Positions 10,349-21,116 of a DNA stretch of 64,000 nt are shown in pieces (position 1 is the first letter of the stretch; each line of letters starts with the position of its first letter). Source of the DNA: Oegoconia quadripuncta. Its lineage: Eukaryota > Arthropoda > Insecta > Lepidoptera > Autostichidae. The stretch spans positions 39,043,778 to 39,107,777 of the forward strand of contig OX438744.1 of NCBI GenBank assembly GCA_949316235.1. Reading direction: 5' to 3'. Made by a program: the position numbers and the translations under genes. The notes under the pieces were generated by a model. The model did no database searches, was not told the DNA's origin, and saw nothing but the letters and a program-made list of their open reading frames with translations.

Positions 10349-11608
10349 CTGCAAACACCCCTATTTCTTTACCCTCGTCAAAGCAACAACCTATCCCCTA
10401 AGATCTTCATTCGAATCTCAACCCCACCTCTATAAACTTTAGGCGTATTTTGCTTATTTAAAAATGTCGTATAAGTCTTTTCATTACAAGCACCACAATG
10501 CACCCTTAACCCAACCCGAAGCGGTATAACTACCAACATTGTTGATATACGTGTTATTTTCTAATCATTCCTCGTTCCTAACTACATGTCTCTAGTTTTT
10601 ATCTTTATCAACGGGCAATGTATATGGTTTTAGGTGGTGTTGTCGAGGACTATATTGGTGTTTGGTGATGGAAATGCCCTCTTTCGAGGGTTGCTGTCAC
10701 TTGGCTACTTACTGTTGCCTGCTTACCTCATGGTGGAACTTCCAGCTAAAGGGAAATGATATACTTAATATTATACTGATTTACATGTATACAGTAAAGG
10801 CGGCTAAAACATATATGGTCCTAGAGGCATTAGCAAAATTGCAATCTTAAAGTAAATGTTTTCAATGGAAGTGGAAGCGATAATAGTTTTAAAATTATAA
10901 TCTAATCATTTCTTTTAGGCCTTTTATAAATAGTTTTAGACCAAAGTTTGATTCTTTTGTGGGGTTATTTATTATGCATAATATTTTATTCATATTTAGA
11001 CATATTAACATAACGGAGTCGTTATGTTAATATGTCTAAATATATGATACCTATATGAGATATGATAGTGATATATGAGTATATATCACTGAGGATTTGA
11101 TTTGTTTTCATTGATATTTATATAATAATATTATAATTAATAATGTATTAGTACGAATTTTATTGTAATTTCATTAAGACATTACCCATTCAATGTTAAA
11201 GTAACCGTTGTCAGTAACATAATAAGAATCTTTAATTGGCACAAGTTTGGTATTAGTTTTCTGAATAAGAATTTGTAATAATGCTGTTGATTCTATGTAA
11301 ATAAAATAAAATAATATAAATGTGGTTAGATATGGTTGGATAGTTTCAATATTTAGGGGTACTTTTTGTATTCTGGGGTAGTAGTCTGTAAAAAAAGTTT
11401 AGGGTGATCAAATAGATAACCATTTTTTTGGATGCTTAAAACGATCGCTTAGTTATTTAAATAGAAAAATTTGATAAGAAGTTAAAATATGTCCATGTTT
11501 ATTCTCGTAATTTTCTCATTGGAAAAATCTGGAAAACTTGTGACCTAAGTATATAATTTAAGTGTCATTAATATAGTTAATGACCATGACGTCAACAATG
11601 GAGATAAC
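10349..11608. other. upstream of the onecut exon; no gene recognised
   Basis: This should be onecut intron or 5' region. It holds a perfect hairpin (10992-11043, listed separately) and AT-rich sequence. Apart from that hairpin I see no exon, promoter motif or known repeat. Confidence 0.5.
10992..11043. repeat. perfect hairpin, 24-bp stem, 4-nt loop
   Basis: 10992-11015 is the exact reverse complement of 11020-11043 (core TTAGACATATTAACATAACG), with loop GAGT. The sequence is AT-rich with no poly-U, so it is not a bacterial-type terminator. No other copy was noticed. Confidence 0.9.
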
Positions 11609-11934
11609 TTTTTTTATGCACGACGGGTTCGTACTTGACATCAATTACACCTGATATTAAGTGAAGATGAGGTCGAAAGTGGAAGCGTACTGACCCGGAA
11701 ACCCCAACACATTTGGAGGACTGGCTATCTTATCTCTGACAACCGGAGCACAACAATGCTATTAAACATTGCTGCTTGGCGGCAGATTAAGATGGTGATA
11801 GCTAGCCAAGCGGACATTTTAAAATGCCCTACCACCAACCAAACCGAGTACTTAAACATGTACCCCGCTGGGGATCGAACCCGCGACCTCCGAATCGTAA
11901 ACCCAATGTTGTTTACATTGAGCCACGGAGGCGG
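11609..11934 (-). mobile_element. SINE-C, full-length
   Basis: Read on the minus strand, it has a tRNA-like head (CCTCCGTGGCTCAATGTAAA, then the B box GGTTCGATCCC). A body follows with GGGCATTTTAAAATGTCCGC and CTTATCT, then a tail CATCAGGTGTAATTGATGTC and a short A-run. Close copies lie at 20169 and 50871. It is about 325 bp and non-coding, mobilised by LINE machinery in trans (family knowledge). Confidence 0.85.
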
Positions 11935-12540
11935 TTACTGATACATGGACACTTAGATAACCTCCAAGCACTGTAATTTCTACCGCTACATCTTCTCTGT
12001 TCATGCAATCAGACTATGGTATCTTTTATATAACTTAGTAATTATATTATATATATTTTTGTGTATGAAATAAAGTTTTATAATATAATGTAAATCTAAA
12101 TAAATGAACTAATTGGGTTATAGCTTATCTTTGAAACGGCTTAACGGATTTTCAGTAAACACCACTCGCAAGCCCTTCTTCAATTTAAGAGCTATGCTCT
12201 TGTCGGTGGAGTAATGACCACGTCTCTCTACTTTTCGCCCTCGTTTTAACCTCTTGGTACGACATGACATTCACCTTTTCTATCACTTGGTCAAGTTATT
12301 ACCCCTATTTCCTCTCTTTGCTTTAATCTTTCCCTCAATTATGTAAAAGCAAGCCCTAGGTTTCCTAAATGTTAGTCAAAAAGATATGAAAGAGAGAAAG
12401 AAAGAAAGAAAAAATTATTTAATTTTAGATATTATTGTATTTATCATCCAATCATATTTTTTTAGGTTGTACATTTATAAGATTGCCTTCTCCCGGATTT
12501 ACAAAAATTTCCATTTCCAGTTATAATTAAAGGCTTCATT
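11935..12540. other. no gene recognised
   Basis: AT-rich spacer with a short GAAA-type simple repeat near 12389-12412. I see nothing else. Confidence 0.5.
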
Positions 12541-12672
12541 AACTCCGTACTTCCTGCACACAAAATGAACCCACCTAATAAGATAATAATTCGATGTATT
12601 ATGTGATACGGGATTGAACCCGTAACCTGGGGTTCTGTAGTACTGGACCTTCAGTATAGACACCAGTCTCCA
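12540..12672 (-). repeat. tRNA-derived SINE-like fragment
   Basis: The minus strand has CGGGTTCAATCCCGT, a B-box-like sequence, behind a degraded head. It resembles SINE-C only loosely. There is no cloverleaf, so it is not a tRNA gene. Confidence 0.4.
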
Positions 12673-12721
12673 TAGTAGCGGATTATTATATTTTTGCAGT
12701 GTAGATGATAGAAATATTTTT

Positions 12722-12860
12722 ACCCGACTGCCCAAGGAAAGAGGGTAATGTTTTTCGAGTGTATGTATGTCTGTTCCTTTGACACACCCTGTGGCCTAAA
12801 CGGCTTGACCGATTTCGAAGTGCATGGTGTCGTTAGATTCGTCTTTGTACCCGGAGTGTA
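12722..12860 (+). repeat. interspersed repeat Z (copy 1)
   Basis: CCCGACTGCCCAAGGAAAG, then ATGTTTTTCGAGTGTATGTA, then GATTTCGAAGTGCATGGTGT, are shared with 24765-24990 (+). The end is shared with 22736-22905 (-). It is an old retroelement 3' region, non-coding. Confidence 0.55.
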
Positions 12861-12942
12861 TATCCCGGAGTGTATATTCAGGTATTTAATTACTTAAATA
12901 GTTATTGTATTGGTCTAAGCGTATGGTATACTGCACACAGGG

Positions 12943-13230
12943 CCAAAGTTAAAGTCAAAGGCAAAGTCAAAAAATATTTATTTCGTAGGATAAAGATTGT
13001 CACTTGAAAACGTCACATTTTTTATCTTAATATTAAAATTATTGACATTATTGCTCATTCGCAAAGCAGACTCCCCAGAGAAGAACGAGCAAGAAACTCA
13101 AGGGTTGCTCTTTTAAATAAGTTTGGGTTACAATTATATTATATTGTATAATTAGGCTGAATATCGCCGAGCGGTCTATGTCCATGCTTGCTTATCATCC
13201 AGATAGTCAGAAATTTTATAAATTTTATTA
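12943..13230 (-). mobile_element. LINE 3' end, 5'-truncated
   Basis: It has a (CAAAGT)n tail, then ATTTATTTCGTAGGATAAAG, GAGAAGAACGAGCAAGAAACT and TTATCATCCAGATAGTCAGA. These match the 3' end of the jockey-like LINE family (for example 31064-31330). No reverse-transcriptase sequence remains. Confidence 0.65.
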
Positions 13231-13542
13231 CAGGCCGTATTAACAAACCGATCTTGAGATCGCGACTTCACTTAACATCGGGTGTTATTGATGTCAAGTC
13301 CTAAACCGTTGTGCAAAGATCGCCTCGTCTTAATTTTTTTTTGATACCTACTTTTTCTTTTGTTTTTTTCTTTTCTTTCTAATTTATTCCGCAAACTTCA
13401 CAACGCCACATTACAGTAATATTAAACAAATTATAAACTATACAGGCAAAAAGGAAGCTTGCCAAATTGAAAAACTAAAAATGTGGGCGATACTAAATAA
13501 CAAATCTATAATATAACAAATCAATAACAATATATAATAACA

Positions 13543-13770
13543 AACCGATTGGTGTAGTGGATAGTGACCCTATCAGCGAAACCAACGGTTGCGGGTTCGA
13601 ATCCCGCGACGGGTAAATGTTTGTGTGATGAATATGAACATTAATTCCTGAGTCATGAATGTTTATATAAATATTTATGTATCCGTTAGCTAGTATCCAT
13701 AGCACAAGCTTTGCTTAGTTTGGGACTAGATGATTGGTGTAAGTGTCCGATTTATTTATTTATTTATAAT
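13543..13770 (+). mobile_element. SINE-B copy (tRNA-derived), full-length
   Basis: The A box lies in CCGATTGGTGTAGTGGATAG and the B box in GCGGGTTCGAATCCCGCGAC. The body has a GAGTCATGAATGTTTATAT block, and the tail GCTTTGCTTAGTTTGGGACT runs into (ATTT)n. Other copies are at 33643 (-) and 60942 (+). The tail is related to SINE-A. Confidence 0.85.
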
Positions 13771-13959
13771 ATGCATTAGATTCTCAAGCGTCAACTTAAG
13801 GTCATCTCAATCTTGAGAACGGTTTATTAATACGAGCCTAAAACTATTTGTGATCTTGTGGAGAACACGACTTTATTTAGCCCAGTCAAATCCTAACATA
13901 TTGATGGCGCTCTTGCTGCAAACTGCAAGCTTTTTCAATAAGGTTCCTGTTGATATACC

Positions 13960-14309
13960 TACATAATAAATCTTCCTTTCAATAAATTTAAAGATACTAT
14001 AAAACAGAAACTTATTAAGAAAGCATATTATAAAATATCAGATTATTTAGATGATAAACATTCATGGTCATAAACAGCCCGTTCGCAGAACCAGGCTATT
14101 TCGCAATTAATAATGAAATATTATAATATAAAATAATAATTTTGTAATATAAAAACCTTTTTTTTTTAAGAGCAACCTCTAGAGTTTCTTCCTAGTTCTT
14201 CTCAAGGGAAATTGCGTTTTGAACAAGCAGTAGCTTAAAAAATTAAAAATCTGACTATTTTAAGTGTACCCGGTGTATTTATAAAATGAAGCATTTTTTG
14301 ATTTGATTT
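13960..14309 (+). mobile_element. LINE 3' end, interrupted by the copia element
   Basis: The sequence AAGCATATTATAAAATATCA, then GATTATTTAGATGATAAACA, and the 3' tail TTTTTTGATTTGATTTT are the plus-strand 3' region of the jockey-like LINE. The copia LTR starts inside the tail, so the LINE is the older insertion. Confidence 0.65.
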
Positions 14310-14470
14310 TGTTGTAGAATACTGGTTTTATAGTCGTTTTATATAGATTTATAACGATATTATATTTTAAACCTAATTCTTTACATTCCATGTCAAGATA
14401 CTTCAATAAATTTTCTCTTAGTTGTCACATGTACATTTTTCATTTCCACGTAATTCTTTAATTTCTAACA
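14310..14470 (+). repeat. 5' LTR of the copia element
   Basis: 161 bp, starting TGTTGTAGAATACTGG and ending TTTCTAACA. It reads base for base the same as the 3' LTR. At 161 bp it is short compared with Drosophila copia (about 276 bp, from memory). No clear TATA box was confirmed. Confidence 0.96.
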
Positions 14471-14578
14471 CGTTATCAGCACGAAGAATCGAGGAAATAA
14501 ATGTATAATAATAGTGTGTGGACAGTTTATTAGAATTTTTACCTGTGAAGTCGTTGGAAAAATAAATAGTTCCGCAAA

Positions 14579-17500
14579 ATGGCATTACAATCTGGAGATC
14601 ATGGTATGGTAAGAGGTGTTTCTACTGGTCGTAGTTCTACTAGTTTACCTCAATTCTCACTTAAAAACCGAGAGGGGTATAGTGACTGGAAGTTTAGAAT
14701 GAAAAATTACCTCATACACGAAGATCTTTGGGAAACTATAGAGGGTTATGCTGAAGGCGATAGTACTCCTGATCCTATTAAACGAATAAACGATAGGAAA
14801 GCTCTCTCTAAAATTAACCTAACATTGGAAGGATCGGCTATTACGCATGTTAGACGTGTAAATACAGCTAAAGAAGCGTGGAAAGCCTTGCAGGAGGCTT
14901 ACGAGGATAGAGGTATGGGACGCCGATTGAGTTTAGAAAGAAAACTATATAGGCTTCATCTCAATGATTTCAGCAGTTTAGAGATATATATAGATGCTGT
15001 TGTGTCAACCTCACAGGATCTTGCAGATATTGGCAAAAATATTGATGACGCTTCCTTGGCAGCTATTTTATTAGGAGGACTAACAACTAAATTTGATCCT
15101 CTGATAATGGCACTAGAAAATAGTAACGTTACAGTAACTACTGAGTTAGTCAAAACAAGGTTGTTGAATGAAATGTCGAAAGACGTTATGGCAAATGCTT
15201 CTGCTTTGCGTATGACTCATATTCAAGGTATGAAACCTAAGCAGAACAAGACTATAGTATGTTATGATTGCAATCAACCCGGACACAAGCGCCCTCAATG
15301 TCCTTTGAAGAAAAAGAACAAGAAAAAGGTAAAAGAGACGTCTACGTCGTCGTTAATGGCACTTGAGACGAGTGATGTGGCAAATTCAGATTCTTGGATT
15401 ATTGATTCAGGGTCAACGAAACATATGTCTTCAAGGCAAGATTGGTTTCAGAATATCAAACCGCTAGACTCAGGAAAGGTCACCTTGGCCAATGGTGACA
15501 AAATAGATATTTGTGGTATAGGCAACATTTGTATTAATACAATTTCTGGTAATGTAAATAGTATTACTGATGTAATGTATGTACCTAACCTTAAGTCTAA
15601 TTTAATTTCTGTTCAGAAAGCTGTTGAAAAAGGTTTTACATTAGTTTTTCATAAAAATGGTTGTGACTTTTTTAAATCAGATACTTTTTCTTTTATAGGT
15701 GACTCAATTTTACACGGTTCTGCTTGCAGTGGACTGTACAAACTAGATTGTACTGTAAATGTCCCTCGTGATTTGGCTTTTAACATGCACTCTGACTCCA
15801 CGTCAAAGTATCAGTTATGGCACAAGCGCCTAGGACACTTATGTCGTATTGGTATGAATCAATTAAAGAATAGTCATGTAGGAGTAGATTATGAAAAAGT
15901 AGATGGTAGTAGTTGTGTTGCCTGTGTACAGGGCAAACAAGCACGTCAACCTTTTAAGAAAATAGCGTACTCTCGAGCTACCTCTATACTGGAGTTGGTG
16001 CACAGCGACCTCTGTGGGCCAATGTCTGAAACTTCGTTTCAAGGTAATAAGTATGCATTAATATTTGTTGATGATTTCTCTCGTCGTATTTTTATTTATT
16101 TTCTTTCTTCTAAAGCTCAAGTAAAGGACAAGTTTTGTGCTTTCCAAACATTAGTGGAGAGACAAACGGGAGCCCAGTTGAAATCTATTAGGACTGATTG
16201 TGGTCGTGAATTTGTTAACAAAGATCTGTCGGATTATCTTTGTTCCAAAGGCATTATTCACCAAACAACAGTACCGTACAGTCCGCAACAAAATGGTGTG
16301 GCTGAACGTACGATTAGGTCAATTGTGGAAAAGGCTAGATCTATGCTGACCCAAGGCTCACTTAGTAAAGCTTTTTGGGAAGACGCTTTGGAGACAGCCG
16401 TGTACCTGAAAAACAGGTCCCCACATCGTGCCCTAGGTCCCCCTCTTACGCCATATGAAAAGTGGTACGGGTGTAAACCAGACTTAAGTAATCTTAAAGT
16501 TTTTGGTTGCAGAGTTCTTGTCTTTATACCTGATTGCCAGAGGAAGAAATTAGATGTGAAAGCTGAGGAATTGATATTTGTGGGATACACAGAAGATCCA
16601 AATGCTTATCTTTTTAGAGATCCTCTTTCTCCAAGGAGATTACATAAATCGAGAGACATCACTTTCTTTGAAGATTGTTTCACTAGTTTGAAAAATAATA
16701 AATCTATAGTACTATGTGATAAATCGGCACCTTTAATGTTAACAGACAACAACGAATCTGTGGAAGAGTCGTGTAAACAAGTTCCTTTTATGTTGCTGTC
16801 AGACAAAGTTGAAAGCAGTGGTAGCATGTTGGAGGACCCTGTTGTGGAGTTCAGATCGGGAGTTGACGCTCAACCTCCCGCTACCATATTATTAGAAGAT
16901 GAAAGAATTCCATCTACGTCAACTGATGCACCGTTACAACACTTTCCACCACATAAGATGGAAGAGGACACGGAAGAAATGTTGGTTGATACCATTCATT
17001 CGCCTCAAATAGAGCGCAGGTACCCATCTAGAGATCGGAAGCCACCTGTTTTTCTCTCCTACCACGTTTCAGGGGGAGATTCATATGAGCCTCAATCATA
17101 CTCTGAGGCAATTCATGATGAAAATGCTCAAGATTGGCAGTTAGCTATGCAGATGGAGTATAATTCGCTCATGCAATTAAAAACGTGGCAGTTAGTAGAT
17201 AAACCGGATAAGAAGATAATTCCGTGTAAATGGGTTTTCAAGTTGAAGACAGACGAACATGGCAATGTTATAAAACATAAGGCCAGGTTGGTGGTAAAAG
17301 GTTTTAACCAGGTACATGGAGTAGACTACAATGAAACCTTTTCTCCTGTCATCAGAAACTCATCTCTGCGCACCCTTATAGCCATTGCGGCTGAAATGCA
17401 CCTCAAAATGCGCCACTTGGATGTAGACACAGCTTTTCTTAATGGTGATCTTACGGAAGAGGTTTATATGCACCAACCCTTAGGATTTATCCAGAAAGGT

Positions 17501-18604
17501 CAAGAGGACAAAGTGTGTCTCTTGCAGAGGTCTTTATATGGACTCAAACAAGCGCCGCGTGCTTGGAACAATAAGTTAAATGATACTTTGGCGAAAATAG
17601 GTTTTAATAGAATACCTTGCGAACCTTGTGTGTATAAAAAACTTTATGGTTCAGAGCTAGTGATATTGGCCGTTTATGTCGATGACATAATAATATTTTA
17701 TGAAAAAGAAAAGTCTTTTGACATTGTCAAAACTGACTTGAAGAAATATTTCTCACTTAAGGATTTAGGTGAATTAAAATATTATTTGGGAATTAACGTG
17801 TCTCGACAAGGAGATGCAATTGTGCTCAATCAAAAAACATACATAAAAAACTTACTTGAAAGGTTCAATATGGGTAATTGTAAGAAATTTGATACTCCGT
17901 TGTCTAATAACAAATTGGAGCATGAAGCTGGTGAGCAAACGTTTCAATATCAGAATTTAATTGGCTGTCTGATGTTTCTCGCTGTAAACACTAGGCCGGA
18001 CATTGCTTTTGCAACGAGTTATTTGAGTCAGTTCAATACTAGATACGGAAAAACTCATTGGTTGGCAGCAAAACGCGTGTTACAATACCTTAAGGGTACT
18101 TTAGACTACTCTATTGTCTATAGAGGAACTGGGAAACCTCTCATGGGTAGTGCTGATGCTGACTGGGCAAATTGTCCCGTGGACCGCCGTTCCTATACTG
18201 GATTTTGTTTCAATTTTGCACAGGGTCCAGTTGCTTGGGCATCCAGGAAGCAACCTACTGTGGCTTTGTCTTCGACGGAAGCGGAGTACATGGCTCTCAC
18301 TGATGCCGCTAAAGAAGCCATATACCTAAGACGCTTCATTTCGCAGGTTTGTGGTAAGAACTTTAGTAGTATTTCTATACTCAGTGATAGTCAGAGTGCA
18401 CAAAGTTTGGCAAAAAATCCAATACATCATGGACGATCTAAACATATAGACACTAAGTATCATTTTGTTAGAGAGAAAGTGTCTGAAGATTTAATTAATC
18501 TAGTGTACACTAAATCTAGTGATTTGGCAGCAGATGTGCTAACTAAACCTTTAGCCCGTGTAGCACATCATAAATGCGTGTTAGCAATGGGCTTAAGAGC
18601 CTAA
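14579..18604 (+). CDS. copia-type gag-pol polyprotein, 1341 aa
   Basis: This is a single intact polyprotein; cleavage by its own protease would give capsid, integrase and reverse transcriptase/RNase H, as in the copia family. Residues about 20-190 form a UBN2-type Gag. Residues 228-241 are a CCHC zinc knuckle (CYDCNQPGHKRPQC). The aspartic protease motif DSGSTKH starts at residue 276. The integrase zinc motif begins HKRLGHL at 415, and the catalytic D-D-E lies at about D477 (HSDLCG), D540 (RTDCGREF) and E576 (PQQNGVAE). Reverse transcriptase has KARLVVKGFNQVHGVDY and YVDD (D1035, D1036). RNase H starts around SADADW (D1193) and includes SSTEAEYMAL. Length is typical for copia (about 1400 aa). 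The start is the first ATG, 108 bp after the 5' LTR. No frameshift or stop interrupts it. Confidence 0.97.
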   Translation: MALQSGDHGMVRGVSTGRSSTSLPQFSLKNREGYSDWKFRMKNYLIHEDLWETIEGYAEGDSTPDPIKRINDRKALSKINLTLEGSAITHVRRVNTAKEAWKALQEAYEDRGMGRRLSLERKLYRLHLNDFSSLEIYIDAVVSTSQDLADIGKNIDDASLAAILLGGLTTKFDPLIMALENSNVTVTTELVKTRLLNEMSKDVMANASALRMTHIQGMKPKQNKTIVCYDCNQPGHKRPQCPLKKKNKKKVKETSTSSLMALETSDVANSDSWIIDSGSTKHMSSRQDWFQNIKPLDSGKVTLANGDKIDICGIGNICINTISGNVNSITDVMYVPNLKSNLISVQKAVEKGFTLVFHKNGCDFFKSDTFSFIGDSILHGSACSGLYKLDCTVNVPRDLAFNMHSDSTSKYQLWHKRLGHLCRIGMNQLKNSHVGVDYEKVDGSSCVACVQGKQARQPFKKIAYSRATSILELVHSDLCGPMSETSFQGNKYALIFVDDFSRRIFIYFLSSKAQVKDKFCAFQTLVERQTGAQLKSIRTDCGREFVNKDLSDYLCSKGIIHQTTVPYSPQQNGVAERTIRSIVEKARSMLTQGSLSKAFWEDALETAVYLKNRSPHRALGPPLTPYEKWYGCKPDLSNLKVFGCRVLVFIPDCQRKKLDVKAEELIFVGYTEDPNAYLFRDPLSPRRLHKSRDITFFEDCFTSLKNNKSIVLCDKSAPLMLTDNNESVEESCKQVPFMLLSDKVESSGSMLEDPVVEFRSGVDAQPPATILLEDERIPSTSTDAPLQHFPPHKMEEDTEEMLVDTIHSPQIERRYPSRDRKPPVFLSYHVSGGDSYEPQSYSEAIHDENAQDWQLAMQMEYNSLMQLKTWQLVDKPDKKIIPCKWVFKLKTDEHGNVIKHKARLVVKGFNQVHGVDYNETFSPVIRNSSLRTLIAIAAEMHLKMRHLDVDTAFLNGDLTEEVYMHQPLGFIQKGQEDKVCLLQRSLYGLKQAPRAWNNKLNDTLAKIGFNRIPCEPCVYKKLYGSELVILAVYVDDIIIFYEKEKSFDIVKTDLKKYFSLKDLGELKYYLGINVSRQGDAIVLNQKTYIKNLLERFNMGNCKKFDTPLSNNKLEHEAGEQTFQYQNLIGCLMFLAVNTRPDIAFATSYLSQFNTRYGKTHWLAAKRVLQYLKGTLDYSIVYRGTGKPLMGSADADWANCPVDRRSYTGFCFNFAQGPVAWASRKQPTVALSSTEAEYMALTDAAKEAIYLRRFISQVCGKNFSSISILSDSQSAQSLAKNPIHHGRSKHIDTKYHFVREKVSEDLINLVYTKSSDLAADVLTKPLARVAHHKCVLAMGLRA

Positions 18605-18689
18605 TTCGCTATTTTGAATTTCACTTGTTATTTTTTGTGTACTTTTGGATCTTATTTAGATGTTTAACAGAATTAAGTTTAAGGCTGGG

Positions 18690-18850
18690 TGTTGTAGAAT
18701 ACTGGTTTTATAGTCGTTTTATATAGATTTATAACGATATTATATTTTAAACCTAATTCTTTACATTCCATGTCAAGATACTTCAATAAATTTTCTCTTA
18801 GTTGTCACATGTACATTTTTCATTTCCACGTAATTCTTTAATTTCTAACA
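18690..18850 (+). repeat. 3' LTR of the copia element
   Basis: 161 bp, identical by eye to 14310-14470 and followed directly by the target duplication GATTT. Confidence 0.96.
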
Positions 18851-18855
18851 GATTT

Positions 18856-19265
18856 TAAATCCACGAGTATATTGCTTACGACCACCTCCATCAACAATCC
18901 ACGCTTATAATTTTAATTATATGGAAAGATATCAAACTCTGAAAAGTTTAAATGTTTGCGTGTTATAGATACACAGACGGACACACACAACAATACAGTA
19001 GCTCCACAATGACCCCGCCCGACACCTGGCACGGGACAAAGGGCTTATTAGTGATGGAACTGTTTGTTAGGCACTTATTATCGACTATCGATACTTTTGG
19101 AGAGAGAATAGGGACTCGCTAGGCTAGCGAAACAAGAAGGTATGCCCAGTAGTATGGCCAGTAGTCTTTTAAATAATAAATAGATAATTTTAATAAATAG
19201 TACAGATTGCAATCTACATACCTATACACCATATTACAGAAGCACACAAACACAACATACATAGA
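18856..19265. other. no gene recognised
   Basis: Unique-looking spacer between the copia element and repeat X. It contains an ATCGATA site at 19086-19092 but no other feature I can support. Confidence 0.4.
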
Positions 19266-19470
19266 AAATTTACGGAGCATTTTTCAGCGAGTGATGTTGC
19301 ATTTTTATATTAATTTCTTAAAATTCTGCATTCTGTGTTTTGAATCTTAATAACGTACAAGTGAATGGATGTGTACATTAAAGTGCATAGTGAAGCTTTC
19401 GGGCACAAGAAGCCATCAAAATCTTATAAAGCATTCTGTCACTTTACTGAAGAATTTTTAGACAATTACA
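19266..19470 (+). repeat. nonautonomous repeat X (copy 2)
   Basis: It has GAAGCCATCAAAATCTT, CATTCTGTCACTTTACTGAA and an upstream TTAAAATTCTGCATTCT block, matching 24350-24560. It faces the minus-strand copy at 19590-19860 about 120 bp away, so the pair forms a loose inverted repeat. Confidence 0.55.
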
Positions 19471-19589
19471 GATTCTTGCGTCATAACAATAATAAGTTTA
19501 TTGTAAGATACGGTGGAAAGCTTTAAAATAATAGTGTTCATGGTCACACACAAATTATTGACGTATATAAGTGTTACAAACCTTGAGTA

Positions 19590-19860
19590 TTTTTTATGGT
19601 TTATTCTCCAACAAGGTTAGAAGGGCCTTCTGTAGTATTCCTTCCGTAGTAATTCTTCAGTATAGTGACAGAATGCTTCACGGAAGATTTTGGCCGCTTC
19701 TTGTGGAAACCCGAATGCTAATTTACACTTCCCTTCACTTGTACACCATCACTGATTTACAACAATATTCTGCCGTAAAACAAAAATGCAACTTCACCAA
19801 GAAGTCCACTTATAATCGAGTTTTCAAAACCGGATTTTATCGATATAACTTGCCCATCAC
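19590..19860 (-). repeat. nonautonomous repeat X (copy 3)
   Basis: It has TTCTTCAGTATAGTGACAGA, GATTTTGGCCGCTTCTTGTG and CAATATTCTGCCGT in the order of the copy at 3920-4190. Non-coding; the plus-strand open frame over it is incidental. Confidence 0.6.
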
Positions 19861-20099
19861 TATCGGTATCGCCGCTGCCTGCGCCCCTATACCACGTCCT
19901 GCCCGTGCCGGAGTGTAACTAAGTATTACGTCACATTGAAGATTGTACGTACGTACGTACTAGATAGGCAATTTTAGACTATATTCATGTACAAGCAAAA
20001 AAATAATAGAATATAATTCACTTCTTCTACACACTATTAGACCAAAAAAGGAAATTTTTTTAAAAAAGGATGGTACTTATACGGAAGTCTATCATTGAG

Positions 20100-20720
20100 G
20101 CGCCCCTAGTGCAATCGCATTCGCTATTCGTTTTTGATTAGCGAAATTCAACAGTGTTTGGCGCGGTCTTTTTTTTTATGCACGACGGGTTCCTACTTGA
20201 CCACCTCAATCACACCTGATGTTAAGTGAAGATGAGGTCGAAGGTGGAAGCGTACTGACCCGGAAACCCCAACACATTGGGGGACTGGCAATCTTACCTC
20301 TGACAACCGGAACACAACAATGCTATTAACATTGCTGCTTGGCGGCAGATTTAGATAAGATGGTGGTAGCTAGCCAGGCGGACATTTAAAATGCCATACC
20401 ACCAACCAAACCGAGTACTTAAACATGTACTCCGCTGGGGATCCAACCCGCGACCTCGGAATCTTAACACAATGTTGTTTACATTGAGCCACGGAGGTTT
20501 GGCATACGAACGGTTTGTCTTTGGATGGGTGACCACTAGTGGCATACGAGTGTTTCCGTGCTTTGGAGGGTACGTTAAGTAGGTGGCCTACGGGAGGCTT
20601 ACGAACATTGATTGTCAGGTGGCCAGTAGTCAGCCACAAATTATTGTTCATTCCCTCTCCTAATGAGAGGAGGTTGTACCCTAACCGTTAGTGCTACATT
20701 ATTTCTGTGCCCTAACAGTG
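20100..20720 (+). mobile_element. 5S-rRNA-derived SINE split by a SINE-C insertion
   Basis: 20128-20168 carries a 5S-like stretch (GCGAAATTCAACAGTGTTTG, then GCGCGGTC), and 20505-20550 resumes with GTTTGTCTTTGGATGGGTGACC. A body follows with GAGTGTTTCCGTGCTTTGGA and CAGGTGGCCAGTAGTCAG, plus AATGAGAGGAGGTTGTACCC. The body matches 32830-33045. Between the halves sits a complete SINE-C (20169-20500). It is not a functional 5S gene. Confidence 0.75.
20169..20500 (-). mobile_element. SINE-C, full-length, nested in the 5S-derived SINE
   Basis: On the minus strand it runs from CCTCCGTGGCTCAATGTAAA, through a B-box-like GGTTGGATCCCC, to the T-run at 20169-20177 (its A-tail). It is very similar to 11609-11934 and 50871-51190. 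It interrupts the 5S-like block at GCGGTC, so it is the younger insertion. Confidence 0.85.
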
Positions 20721-20763
20721 GGAACATGTAAGACTCTTGATAATAATAATAATAAATAATAAA

Positions 20764-21031
20764 TATAAATATAAATATCCTTAGACATACACACAGCGCC
20801 ATCTAGTTCCACAGTAAGCAACTATAGGCTTGTGTTGTGGATACCAGATGGTTGATATACTACATAAATACTTTTTTTTTTGTAAATAAATACTTATTAT
20901 AAATGAAAACATCCATAACTCGGGTACACAGTCATGTCCGTATTCATCACACGAACATTATGCCTAGCGGGATTCGAACCCGCAACCTTTTGGTTGTCAG
21001 AGTTGCTAACCACTACACCAAACAGGTCGTC
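20764..21031 (-). mobile_element. SINE-A, full-length
   Basis: Read on the minus strand: GACGACCTGTTTGGTGTAGT (A box), GCGGGTTCGAATCCCGC (B box), a TCATTTATAATAAGTATTTA block and the tail AGATGGCGCTGTGTGTATGT, then an (ATT)n end. It has both promoter boxes, unlike the truncated copy at 785. Confidence 0.85.
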
Positions 21032-21075
21032 ATTAATTGATAATAAATTAGGTCAAACTGTGATGAAAAGTTAGG

Positions 21076-21116
21076 GACTCAGCTGATTTACTGATTTTCA
21101 GTAAATCAGCTGAGTC
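21076..21116. repeat. perfect hairpin, 19-bp stem, 3-nt loop
   Basis: GACTCAGCTGATTTACTGA (21076-21094) is exactly repeated in reverse complement at 21098-21116, with loop TTT. No transposon end or coding frame is associated with it. Confidence 0.9.

Larger units (their letters stand above)
14310..18850 (+). mobile_element. complete Ty1/copia LTR retrotransposon
   Basis: The element is 4541 bp, bounded by 161-bp LTRs (TG...CA) and flanked by the 5-bp direct repeat GATTT at 14305-14309 and 18851-18855. The internal region has one open gag-pol frame, a candidate primer-binding site just after the 5' LTR (GTTATCAGCACGAAG) and a short purine stretch AAGGCTGGG before the 3' LTR. Every expected copia domain is present in the order Gag, protease, integrase, reverse transcriptase, RNase H. 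The LTRs read as identical, so insertion was recent and the element may still be able to move. Confidence 0.97.

Noticed and set aside
10265..10354. TTG at 10354 as the onecut start
   Set aside because: It overlaps the splice acceptor TTTGCAG; TTG starts are not expected here. The ATG at 10264 or an upstream exon is more likely.
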